Of a DNA stretch of 64,000 bases, positions 39,683-50,351 are shown in pieces (positions within the stretch are counted from its first letter, which is position 1; each line of letters opens with the position of its first letter). A program made the translations under genes and the position numbers. Origin of the DNA: Mycolicibacterium sp. P9-64 (lineage in GTDB: Bacteria > Actinomycetota > Actinomycetes > Mycobacteriales > Mycobacteriaceae); the NCBI RefSeq assembly GCF_008329605.1, contig NZ_NPKO01000001.1, forward strand, positions 558,001-622,000, in the 5' to 3' direction. The notes under the pieces are model-generated. The model was not told where the DNA came from. It saw only the letters and a list, made by a program, of their open reading frames with translations, and ran no database searches.

Positions 39683-40969
39683 TCAGGGTGCGCCCGGTCC
39701 AACCACGGGCTCGGCGGGCTCGTCCACCGCCTTGACCGCACGCCAGCCAAGCAGCCGCATGCCGTGGTAGACGACCAGCGCGGCGATCGATCCAAGCGCG
39801 ATGCCGGTGAAGATCAAAGAGCCTGCGTGCCAGGTGAAGTCGGCGATGCCGATGATCAACGGGATGGCGGCGGTCATCTGATTGATGGGCAGGCTGAAGT
39901 CGACGTGATTGGTCAGCCAGATACGCACTCCGAGGATGCCGACCAAGCCGTACAACACGATCGTCGCTCCGCCGAGCACGCCGGGCGGGATCGCGGAGAT
40001 CGTCGCCCCGACCTTCGGGCACAGCGACAGTCCGATTGCCACCACAGCGGCGACCCAGTACGCCGCGGTGGAGTACACCCGCGTGGCGGCCATGACGCCG
40101 ATGTTCTCGGCGTAGGTGGTGGTGGCCGAGCCGCCGCCGAACCCGGCCAACGCCGTCGCCACGCCGTCGGCGGCCAGTGCACGGCCGATCAGCGGGTCGG
40201 TGTCGGTGGCCGTCATCTGGCCGACCGACTTGACGTGCCCGATGTTCTCGGCGATCAGGGCAATGACGGCGGGCAGGAACAGCGGCAGCACCGACAGGCT
40301 GAACGTCGGTGCCTGAAACTCCGGAAGACCAAGCCAGGGGGCCGCCGCGATCGAGGCGGTGTCGACGTCACCGAGGGCGAGCGCCAACAGGTACCCGAGC
40401 ACGACGGCCACGAAGATCGCGAGCCGCCCGATGATGCCGCGGAAGAAAGCCAGCGCCGCGACGAGCAGCACCAGGGTGACGATGCCGACCAGCGGGCCCT
40501 TCTCGAAGTTGTTCTTCGCGGCGGGCGCCAGGTTGAAGCCGATCAGCGCGACGATGGCTCCGGTCACCACGGGCGGCAGGGTCAGGTCCAGCCAACGGGT
40601 GCCGACCAGGTGCACGACGGCCCCGATGATGATCAGCAGCACACCGACCGCCACCAAACCGCCTAGTGCGCTGCCTGTTCCGTTCGACGCCACCGCTGCC
40701 GTCACCGGGGCGATCACCGCGAAGCTCGACCCGAGGTAGCTCGGCAGCCGGTTGCCGGTGATGATCAGGAACAGCACCGTGCCGATCCCGGAGAACAGCA
40801 GTGTCGTGGTGGGCGGGAAGCCGGTCAGCACCGGCACCAGGAAGGTGGCGCCGAACATGGCCACCACGTGCTGGGCACCGATGCCGATGGTGCGTGGCCA
40901 GCTCAGTCGTTCATCGGGTGCGACGACGGCGGCGTCGGACGGGACGGGCTTCCAGGTCAGGGGGATCAC
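39683..40969 (-). CDS. Uracil/xanthine permease, NCS2 (UraA/RutG-like)
   Basis: This 428-residue symporter of the NCS2 family has about 14 helices. The N terminus RTIGIGAQHVVAMFGATFLVP is the standard NCS2 opening. AVIALIAENIGHVKSVGQMT and FGGGSATTTYAENIGVMAAT carry the substrate/proton-coupling Glu residues in UraA-type proteins. The length and motifs fit uracil rather than purine transporters, but substrate is not proven. It starts with GTG at 40969. Confidence 0.9.
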   Translation of the reverse strand: MIPLTWKPVPSDAAVVAPDERLSWPRTIGIGAQHVVAMFGATFLVPVLTGFPPTTTLLFSGIGTVLFLIITGNRLPSYLGSSFAVIAPVTAAVASNGTGSALGGLVAVGVLLIIIGAVVHLVGTRWLDLTLPPVVTGAIVALIGFNLAPAAKNNFEKGPLVGIVTLVLLVAALAFFRGIIGRLAIFVAVVLGYLLALALGDVDTASIAAAPWLGLPEFQAPTFSLSVLPLFLPAVIALIAENIGHVKSVGQMTATDTDPLIGRALAADGVATALAGFGGGSATTTYAENIGVMAATRVYSTAAYWVAAVVAIGLSLCPKVGATISAIPPGVLGGATIVLYGLVGILGVRIWLTNHVDFSLPINQMTAAIPLIIGIADFTWHAGSLIFTGIALGSIAALVVYHGMRLLGWRAVKAVDEPAEPVVGPGAP

Positions 40970-41011
40970 GGGTTCTGACTACACACCATCATCGCCACGG
41001 TCGCATCTCGA

Positions 41012-41881
41012 TTAGCCGATCTGGGCCAGCCGCGGGATCACCTCGTCGCCGAGCCGCTTGATGAAGCCGACCGGGTCGGGTTCGAACGGCACCGGACCCG
41101 CATTGATCTGGTCGACGCCCAGTTTGGCGTAGCTCTCGGCGGCCGCCACGTACGCGTCGACGTCGTCGAACGGGTTGTTGAACAGCGCCGCGGTCAGGCG
41201 GATCTCGGCAGGATCGCGGCCAACGGTCTCACAATGCCGGTGCAGCACTTCGATCTTGTGCGCGAGTTCTTCGACACCCGACGCGGTCGCGTTCCACATG
41301 TCTGCGTATTGGGCGACGAGCCGCAACGTCTTCTTCTCGCCGAGGCCGCCGATCAAGATCGGTGGGCGCCGAATCGGCTGTGGCTCACAGATGGTCTCGG
41401 CCAACCGATAGTGCTTGCCCTCGTAGGGCCCGTCGTCGTCACTCCACATCTGCTTGCAGATCTGGAGCGTTTCCTCGAGCATCTCGAAGCGTTCGCGCAC
41501 CGGCGGATACGGCACGCCGAGGGCCAGATGCTCGCGCTCTTACCACGCCGCCCCGATGCCGAACACCAAACGGCCGCCCGACAACACGTCGACCGTGGTG
41601 GCCGTCTTGGCCAGCAGGCCGGGATGTCGATAGGTGACGCCGGTGACGAGTGGCGCCAACACGATGGTCCGCGTCTGGCCGGCCAGGTATCCCAGTGTCG
41701 TGTACACCTCGAGGAACGGGTCTTGCGCCCGCCCCATCGCCTCCATCTGGAAGAAGTGGTCGGCGAGGGTGAACATCGTGGCCCCTGCCTCTTCGGCGGC
41801 AACGGCTGCCTTGGTCAACGTCGGAGCCAGCTGCTTCGGTGCTCCGGGTAGGAAGTCGATGTAGTGCACGGTCAATTCCAT
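41012..41881 (-). pseudogene. LLM-class (F420-type) oxidoreductase interrupted by an in-frame stop
   Basis: One frame from 41881 to 41012 encodes a complete luciferase-like monooxygenase-fold protein of ~289 codons: MELTVHYIDFLPG, ADHFFQME, VLSGGRLVFGIGAAW, then EREHLALGVPYPPVRERFEM and PILIGGLGEKKTLRLVAQYA. The frame is broken only by a TAA at 41540-41542 between AAW and ERE, where relatives have an aromatic residue (a single base change from TAC/TAT). Either the gene is a recent nonsense pseudogene, the stop is read through, or the base is a sequencing error. Confidence 0.85.
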
Positions 41882-41900
41882 GGTGATCCTTCGCCTTTCG

Positions 41901-42335
41901 TTAGTCCGTGATTCGTTCGAGCAGCGTCAATGCCTCGTTGATGACGCGACGCTCGGGTTCGGTGTAGCGGTCCTGCATGGCACGGACCAGCCACTCCTCG
42001 CGCACCTTGCGGTCGTTCTCGGCGTGCCTGCGGCCAACGGACGTCAGCGTGATGAGCTGTCGGCGGCCGTCTTCGGGATCGGGCTCGCGGGCGATGAGCC
42101 CATGCCGATCCAACCCGGTCAACGTTGCCGCCATGGACTGAGGACGCACGCGTTCCGCGCCTGCCAGTTGACTGGTCGAGGCGGGCCCGTCCTTGACCAG
42201 GCGGATCAGCACCGCCGTCTGCGACGGTGTCAGAACCTCGTCGGTTGCGACTTCCAGTAACCGCCTGCGCAGCCTACTGAACATCACCCGGAGATCGCGC
42301 GCTGCCGAGATCGCGGAGTCGCTCACCTGTGCCAT
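41901..42335 (-). CDS. MarR family transcriptional regulator
   Basis: This 144-residue winged-helix protein has VLTPSQTAVLIRLVKDGPAS, then the recognition region LAGAERVRPQSMAATLTGLD and the wing LIAREPDPEDGRRQLITLT. It probably acts as a dimer on the two palindromes upstream. An ATG at 42335 and a GTG at 42341 are both possible starts; neither has a clear ribosome site. Targets may include the neighbouring LLM gene downstream and itself. Confidence 0.9.
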   Translation of the reverse strand: MAQVSDSAISAARDLRVMFSRLRRRLLEVATDEVLTPSQTAVLIRLVKDGPASTSQLAGAERVRPQSMAATLTGLDRHGLIAREPDPEDGRRQLITLTSVGRRHAENDRKVREEWLVRAMQDRYTEPERRVINEALTLLERITD

Positions 42336-42340
42336 ATGCA

Positions 42341-42367
42341 CAGTTTAAACTGAACAGTTGAAACTGT
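42341..42367. promoter_or_regulatory. Two adjacent palindromes, probable MarR operators
   Basis: CAGTTTAAACTG (42341-42352) and ACAGTT-GA-AACTGT (42354-42367) are perfect inverted repeats one base apart. They share the half-site CAGTT/AACTG and fill almost the whole gap between marR and the amino-acid permease. The first touches the marR start codon. MarR proteins bind exactly such short palindromes, so autorepression is likely. Confidence 0.7.
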
Positions 42368-42372
42368 CTAAC

Positions 42373-43596
42373 TCACGCCTTCCGGCGAAACGCGTACGCG
42401 AGCGCACCGATGACCACGACCGCGGCACCCGTCACCACCGACCAAATCGGCAGCGAGAACGCCAGCACGACGCAGCCCACCAGGCCTGCCACGGGAATCA
42501 CCCTGCCGCGCAACGTCATCGCAGACGCGTTGGCGATGGCGTAGTAGAGCAGCACCGCGAACGACGAGAAACCGATGGCGCCGCGCACGTCGACGACCGC
42601 GGCCAGCACCGCCACCACGACGCCGACGGCAATCTCGGCGCGGTACGGACTGTTGAACCGCGGATGAACCGTCACCAGGAGATGGGGGAGGTGTCGATCG
42701 CGCGCCATCGCCAGCGTCGTGCGGGACACCCCAAGGATCAGCGCCAGCAGCGACCCGAGCGCGGCCACCGCGGCGCCCACTCGGACGACGGGCACGAGCT
42801 CGGGATGTCCGGCCGACGACACCGCCTCGGCCAGCGGTGCCGTTGCCGAAGTCAGTGTCGCGCTGCCCAATTCGCTCAGCACGGTGACCGCGACCGCGGC
42901 ATACACCAATAGCGCCAGACCGAGCGAAAGACGGATGGCGCGGGGAATGGTGCGGGCGGGCTCGCGCACCTCCTCGCCGAGGGTCGCGATCCGCGCGTAA
43001 CCCGCGAACGCGAAGAACAGCAGGCCGGCGGCCTGTAGCACGCCAGCCGGCCTGACGTCGTCACCGAACGCCAGGCGCGACGAGTCCAGATCACCGTCGC
43101 CGACAACGACGACCACCACCGCAGCAAGCACGGCCAGCACGATCACGACGATGACGCGGGTGAGCAGCGCCGACTTCTGCACGCCGACGACGTTGATCGC
43201 CGTCAACGCCACGACGGCCGCGACCGCGACCGCGTGCGCATACGTGGGCCACGCATAGACCCCGACCGTCAGGGCCATCGCCGCGCAGGACGCGGTCTTG
43301 CCGACCACGAAGCTCCAGCCTGCGGTGTACCCCCAGAACGGTCCGAGCCGTTCGCGCCCGTACACGTAGGTGCCGCCGGACTGCGGGTAGAGCGCCGCGA
43401 GTCGCGCCGATGACGTGGCGTTGCAGTACGCGACGATCGCCGCAATGGCCAGCCCGGCGAGCAATCCGGTCCCGGCCGCCGCGGCCGCGGGGCCAAGGAC
43501 GACGAAGATGCCGGCCCCGACCATCGATCCGAGCCCGATGGTCACGGCGTCAACGGTGCCAAGGCGTCGTTCCAGCGCGGGCTGATCCAGCACCAC
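42373..43596 (-). CDS. APC family amino acid/amine permease
   Basis: This 407-residue transporter has 11-12 helices. The APC opening GTVDAVTIGLGSMVGAGIFV includes the GSMVGAG loop that binds the substrate carboxylate, and later SGGTYVYGRERLGPFWGYTAGW and FAFAGYARIATLGEEVREPART are standard. The substrate is not evident. The gene starts with GTG at 43596. It lies upstream of marR on the same strand, and the marR palindromes lie after its 3' end. Confidence 0.9.
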   Translation of the reverse strand: MVLDQPALERRLGTVDAVTIGLGSMVGAGIFVVLGPAAAAAGTGLLAGLAIAAIVAYCNATSSARLAALYPQSGGTYVYGRERLGPFWGYTAGWSFVVGKTASCAAMALTVGVYAWPTYAHAVAVAAVVALTAINVVGVQKSALLTRVIVVIVLAVLAAVVVVVVGDGDLDSSRLAFGDDVRPAGVLQAAGLLFFAFAGYARIATLGEEVREPARTIPRAIRLSLGLALLVYAAVAVTVLSELGSATLTSATAPLAEAVSSAGHPELVPVVRVGAAVAALGSLLALILGVSRTTLAMARDRHLPHLLVTVHPRFNSPYRAEIAVGVVVAVLAAVVDVRGAIGFSSFAVLLYYAIANASAMTLRGRVIPVAGLVGCVVLAFSLPIWSVVTGAAVVVIGALAYAFRRKA

Positions 43597-43611
43597 GCAA
43601 TCGTATGGGAC

Positions 43612-44529
43612 CTAGGTGGGGTATGCCGAGATGAGGCGAGTTGCCTCGGGTTTGTCGAAGACGTCGTTGAGGGTGACGGTGCGCAGCCCGCGGCTCGCGA
43701 TGATGTCGAGCAACTGGTGGTAGATGCCCGTGACGGCGGGGTGATTGAGGTGACCGATGACGACGTTCTGGGCGACGTAGTACTTGTCGGCGTTGGCGAT
43801 GATGTCCTGCGGCGCGAGGATCGCGTCGTCGCCGATGTTGCCATTCCACATGGTGGTGACGGTGTAGCCGAGGTCGGCGGCCACGTTCTGGACCAGGTCG
43901 TTGTAGGCGCCGTAGGGCGGGCGGTAGTACGGCGTCGCGTCGGCCCCGAAGGTGTCCTTGATGAACTGGTCGGTATGGCGCAGCTCGTCGGCGATCTGGG
44001 GGCCGGTCATCTTGGAGAGGTCGTGATGAAGCCAGGTGTGGTTGCCGAGTTGGATCTGGCCGGACTCCACCATCGGCAGCAGGAGGTCCCTGTTGTCGGT
44101 CCACGATTGGAAGACGCCGGTCACGAACATGGTGAGCCGGATTCCGCTGTCCTTGGCCAATTGGCCGTAGGCACGCACGACGTCTGTGTCGACGCCGTCG
44201 TCGAGGGTGATGGACAGCAGATCGCCGGGTCCGGGGATGGAACTCACGACGCCGCCGCCCGGCAGCAGCATGCGAGCCGCAGGCGGCGGGGGTGGCAGCA
44301 GGGCTGGCCATTCCGGGGGAGGAGGCGGCGCGGGTGGAGCCGGGGCCGCCGCCTCTGCCGGGGTCGATGTCGTCGTGCTGACCTTTGCCAGGGCGATGGC
44401 GGCCGCCGATGCGGCGACACCGATCAGGACGTTGCGGCGCGACAGAGTCGGGATCGTCGTCGCAGTTCCGGAACGAGCACTTCCGGGGCGACCCGTAATC
44501 CCATTAGTCACTCTGGTCCCACGCGGCAC
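43612..44529 (-). CDS. Secreted polysaccharide deacetylase (NodB homology domain)
   Basis: This 305-residue exported hydrolase has a probable Tat signal SRRNVLIGVAASAAAIALA, a Pro/Ala-rich linker, and a NodB domain. Motif 1 is SITLDDGVDTD, motif 2 is GNHTWLHHDL (HxxxH zinc site), and motif 3 is YYRPPYGAYND. It would deacetylate a cell-envelope or host glycan. Starts are GTG at 44529 or a second GTG at 44511 (VTNGITG). It lies 15 bp upstream of the permease gene on the same strand. Confidence 0.9.
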   Translation of the reverse strand: MPRGTRVTNGITGRPGSARSGTATTIPTLSRRNVLIGVAASAAAIALAKVSTTTSTPAEAAAPAPPAPPPPPEWPALLPPPPPAARMLLPGGGVVSSIPGPGDLLSITLDDGVDTDVVRAYGQLAKDSGIRLTMFVTGVFQSWTDNRDLLLPMVESGQIQLGNHTWLHHDLSKMTGPQIADELRHTDQFIKDTFGADATPYYRPPYGAYNDLVQNVAADLGYTVTTMWNGNIGDDAILAPQDIIANADKYYVAQNVVIGHLNHPAVTGIYHQLLDIIASRGLRTVTLNDVFDKPEATRLISAYPT

Positions 44530-44604
44530 GTAGTGCAGGGTAGCTGCACGAGGCCCCGCAACCGGGGAGGCGTGACCGCTGAGTTGCTGGACCGTTGCTG
44601 AGGG

Positions 44605-44892
44605 CTAGCGGTTGCGGACGAGGTTGCCGGCCAAGTAGGCGCCGTAGCCGATCAGGCCGACGATCGCCAGCGGTCGGGTCTTGCGCGCGCTGAAGCCGAG
44701 TCCGAGGGCGGTTTCGATGCCGCCGTTGGTGTAGAGGTGCCTGCGGGTGTCCCGCGGGAAAGCCGACTTGGTGACACCTTCGAACAGCGCGGGGCTGGTG
44801 AAGTGCGACAGGCCGGCCCCGGCGATGGCCAGCCCCGCGAGCGTGGCCTTGCGTGAGTTCTTCTTCTTGTACGACGTCTTCTGGTCAGACAC
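44605..44892 (-). CDS. Small DoxX-like membrane protein
   Basis: This 95-residue protein has a basic N terminus (KKKNSRK), then two or three hydrophobic segments (ATLAGLAIAGAGLSHF, AIVGLIGYGAYLAGN). The spacing of LSHFTSPALFEGV and GGIETALGLGF recalls a half-size DoxX-type domain. Function is unknown. The GTG at 44892 follows GAGGAG with good spacing. It comes directly after the monooxygenase gene and may be co-transcribed with it. Confidence 0.7.
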   Translation of the reverse strand: MSDQKTSYKKKNSRKATLAGLAIAGAGLSHFTSPALFEGVTKSAFPRDTRRHLYTNGGIETALGLGFSARKTRPLAIVGLIGYGAYLAGNLVRNR

Positions 44893-44908
44893 GAACGCTC
44901 CTCTTCGA

Positions 44909-46396
44909 TCAGGCAATCTGATAGTCACTCAGGGGGAACTCGGAGGCTTCCTTGAGCGCAGTCTCCGTCGACGACGGCCGCAACAGCGTCGGCTCGCCTG
45001 CCGGGTTGAAGTAGTACGACCTGGCGCTCGCGCAGTTTCCGATCGTGAACAGCGATTCGCCGAGAAGCTCGGTCATCCGGTCCAGGAAGATGGTGTTGGC
45101 CTCTTCGGTCACCTCGAAGGTGGTGGCGCCCTTGCGCTTCATCTCGCCGAATAGCCGCTCCATCAGCCGCATCTGATACTCCATGGTGTTGAAGAAGTTC
45201 AGACCGAGGAACGCGTACGGGCTTGCCAGGCTCAGGTAGTTCGGGAAATACGGCATCGAGACACCCTGGTAGGCCTGGAACCTGGTGTCGCGCCACCACT
45301 TTCCGAGATCGCGGCCGTCGCGCCCGATGACCTCGATCGCGGGGAAGTTGGCCTCCCACAGATCGAAACCGGTGGCCAGGACCAAGGTGTCGATGACGTT
45401 CTTGGTGCCGTCCTTGCCGACGATGCCGTCCGCTTCGATGCGCTCGATGCCCGCGTCCTGCAGGTGGACGTGCGGCTTGGTGAAGGCGCGGTAGTAGGCG
45501 TTGGAGAACGTCGGCCGCTTGCACCCGAAGTCGTAGTCCGGCGTCAGCCTGCGGCGCAGTTCCTTGTCCCGGATCACCACGAACCGGTGCATCTTCGACA
45601 GATCGGCAGCCGAGACGTTGAACCGCCCCTTGAACGTCCCATAGTGCCGGACGGCGACCGAGACCATCACCTCGTAGATGGAGTCGGTGAGCCAGCGAAC
45701 GGCACGCTGTGTCAAAGGAACTCGCGCAAACAGCCGCTTGGCACGCTCGCCGAATCGCACGTCGATCTTGGGCACCACCCAGATGGGGGTGCGTTGGTAG
45801 ACCGTGAGGTCGGCCGCCCGCTTGGCGAGTTCGGGGATGAGCTGCACCGCGGTGGCACCGGTGCCGATGACGGCGATCCGGCGGCCGGTGGCGTCGAAGT
45901 CGTCCTCCCACTCCGTGGTGTGGATGAGCTTGCCCTCGAAGGTCTCGATCCCGGCGATGTCGGGCACCTTCGGCTGGGACAGGAAGCCGGTGGCCGTGAT
46001 CAGGTAGCGCGTCGTCAGCCTCTCACCGCCGGCGAGGGCAACGTGCCAGACGGCGGCTTCCTCGTCCCAGCGGGCGCCCTCGACGACGGTGTTGAACCGC
46101 ATGCGTCCGCGCACGTCGTACTTGTCCGCGACGTCGTCGGCGTACTGCTTGATCTCCGGGCCCGGCGTGAACAGCCGCGACCAGTTCGGGTTCGGTTCGA
46201 AGAAGTACGAGTACGTGGTGGTGGGCACGTCCACGGCGAGGCCGGGGTAGTGGTTGACGTACCAGGTACCGCCGAGGTCGTCTTCGCGTTCGAGGATTAC
46301 GAAGTCGTCGAAGCCCAGCCGCTTGAGCTGAATGGCTGCGCCGATTCCTGCGAATCCGGCCCCCACGATGACCACATCGAATCGCTCCGAAGTCAT
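44909..46396 (-). CDS. Flavin monooxygenase, Baeyer-Villiger type
   Basis: This 495-residue enzyme has FAD motif DVVIVGAGFAGIGAAIQL, the NADPH motif AVIGTGATAVQLIPELA, and the class B (BVMO) fingerprint FEGKLIHTTEWEDD, close to FxGxxxHxxxWP/D. EREDDLGGTWYVNHYPG is typical of EthA-like BVMOs, which insert oxygen next to carbonyls and can activate thioamide drugs. Mycobacteria carry several paralogues, so the substrate cannot be told. Length is standard. Confidence 0.92.
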   Translation of the reverse strand: MTSERFDVVIVGAGFAGIGAAIQLKRLGFDDFVILEREDDLGGTWYVNHYPGLAVDVPTTTYSYFFEPNPNWSRLFTPGPEIKQYADDVADKYDVRGRMRFNTVVEGARWDEEAAVWHVALAGGERLTTRYLITATGFLSQPKVPDIAGIETFEGKLIHTTEWEDDFDATGRRIAVIGTGATAVQLIPELAKRAADLTVYQRTPIWVVPKIDVRFGERAKRLFARVPLTQRAVRWLTDSIYEVMVSVAVRHYGTFKGRFNVSAADLSKMHRFVVIRDKELRRRLTPDYDFGCKRPTFSNAYYRAFTKPHVHLQDAGIERIEADGIVGKDGTKNVIDTLVLATGFDLWEANFPAIEVIGRDGRDLGKWWRDTRFQAYQGVSMPYFPNYLSLASPYAFLGLNFFNTMEYQMRLMERLFGEMKRKGATTFEVTEEANTIFLDRMTELLGESLFTIGNCASARSYYFNPAGEPTLLRPSSTETALKEASEFPLSDYQIA

Positions 46397-46421
46397 AGGT
46401 AGACGGTACCAGGGGTACTGG

Positions 46422-47045
46422 CTATCCCTTGATCGACCCGGCCCGCTTGGGTTCCAGCGTCGCGATACAGGTCACCGCGCGATCGCCCTGATTCCACGTC
46501 TCCTGTGTCGGATACAGCACGAAGACGCCCACGGTGTCGTCCTCCATCGCCGCCGGCGAGAACGACTGCAGCTCGTCGGGGCACTTGTTCTGCCAGTCAT
46601 CGATGACGGACGCGCCCGGGTAGGCGCCGTCGGGCATGGTCAGTACCGCATACACCTCGCCGCCGTGCGGCTGAGCGCACTCGACGGTGGGAAGCGTCAG
46701 GACCCTGGTGCTCGTCGGGATCTCCGTGATGCAGTCGCCGACCTTCAGATCGGTGGCGATCACGTTGTCCTTGGCGATCTTCGCCACCACGAACACCGCT
46801 GCACCCACACCCAGGAGAAGGATCACGCCGATGACGACGAGGGTGATGATCAATCCCTTGTGCGACTTCTTCGGGGGCGTCGCGTAGGGCTGCGCGTACG
46901 GGTCGCCGTAGGGCACCTGCTGATACGGCATCGGCGGGGGTGGCGGCGGACCTGACTGCTGGTAGGGCTGCTGATACGGCTGTTGATAGGGCTGCTGGTA
47001 CGGCTGCCCCTGGGGCTGGTTCGGATCTCCGGGCGGCCAGGTCAT
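46422..47045 (-). CDS. Membrane protein with septum-formation domain and Q/P/Y repeats
   Basis: This 207-residue protein begins with a Pro/Gln/Tyr-rich cytoplasmic stretch containing four to five PYQQ units, then one helix LIITLVVIGVILLLGVGAAVFVV, then an extracytoplasmic domain. The domain pattern LKVGDCI, TVECAQPHGGEVYAV and YPGASVIDDWQNKCPDE fits the septum_form family with conserved cysteines. Its position equals that of Rv0420c. The start overlaps the hydrolase stop by 4 bp, so it is in the thiC-thiD operon. Confidence 0.8.
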   Translation of the reverse strand: MTWPPGDPNQPQGQPYQQPYQQPYQQPYQQSGPPPPPPMPYQQVPYGDPYAQPYATPPKKSHKGLIITLVVIGVILLLGVGAAVFVVAKIAKDNVIATDLKVGDCITEIPTSTRVLTLPTVECAQPHGGEVYAVLTMPDGAYPGASVIDDWQNKCPDELQSFSPAAMEDDTVGVFVLYPTQETWNQGDRAVTCIATLEPKRAGSIKG

Positions 47046-47657
47046 GACCGGAAGATAGCAGGGTCCATGGCCGCGTCGACGGCTAGCGCGGGAACGTCGA
47101 GTTTCTTCGAGCCGAGATCGTGCCGGGCACCCGTGACCTCCACGATCACGGTGGGCGCAGGGATCAGCGCAGCGGCGCTCCGCAGCTCGTCGAGAGTGCC
47201 GAAAGGGTCGGCCGTGCCGTGGGTGAACACCGTCGGCACCGCGATGCGTGGCAGGTGCTCGGTGCGGGCCCGCTCGGGCTTGCCAGGTGGGTGCAGCGGG
47301 TAGGAGAACAGCGTCAGAACGTCGACGACGACGCCGTCGTCGGCGACGGCCATCGAGGTCTGTCGTCCGCCGTACGAGTGCCCGCCGGCGAGCACTGGGC
47401 CGTCGGTCAGCGTCCTGGCGAGCTCCACCGCCTCGGCAATGCCAGCGCGATCGCTCGCCGCCGAACCCGACGGCGGACCCTTGGGCCTACGCCGCCGGTA
47501 CGGCAGGTCGTAGCGCACCGCGAGGAACCCGCGCCGGGCCCACTCGTCGCACAACCGGATCAGCATCGGGGACTCCCGGTTGCCACCCGCGCCGTGGGTC
47601 AGGACGACGACTCCCCTGAGATCGCCCTCCGGTTGGTGGGCGATTCCCGCGATGTCG

Positions 47658-47668
<11 letters not shown>
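47042..47668 (-). CDS. Alpha/beta hydrolase, dienelactone-hydrolase-like (Rv0421c-type)
   Basis: This 208-residue hydrolase has the oxyanion region VVVLTHGAGGNRESP, the nucleophile elbow LAGGHSYGGRQTSM (GHSYGG) and a C-terminal His in GARHDLGSKK. A conserved acid lies in FTHGTADPFG. The substrate is unknown. The ATG at 47668 lies 11 bp inside the end of thiD; the longer upstream frame is a shadow of thiD. The order thiD - this gene - membrane protein is the same as in M. tuberculosis. Confidence 0.88.
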
Positions 47669-50222
<2,554 letters not shown>

Positions 50223-50299
50223 CGCTTTTCAACGTACAGCACGGCGTCCCCTAGGTCAGGACGGGAATTAAGAATTGCTTCAAGATGTTTTGTATAGCT

Positions 50300-50311
50300 A
50301 ACATATATGTT
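50300..50311. promoter_or_regulatory. AT-rich palindrome upstream of the MFS pump
   Basis: AACATATATGTT is a perfect 12-bp palindrome inside an AT-rich stretch (about 50268-50316) of the 129-bp gap between the thiC riboswitch and the MFS gene. It may be a repressor site or promoter element for the pump. No regulator gene is adjacent. Confidence 0.35.
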
Positions 50312-50351
50312 TTGTGCGCGGGCAACTTGATTCGATACGTAAGCGAAGACG

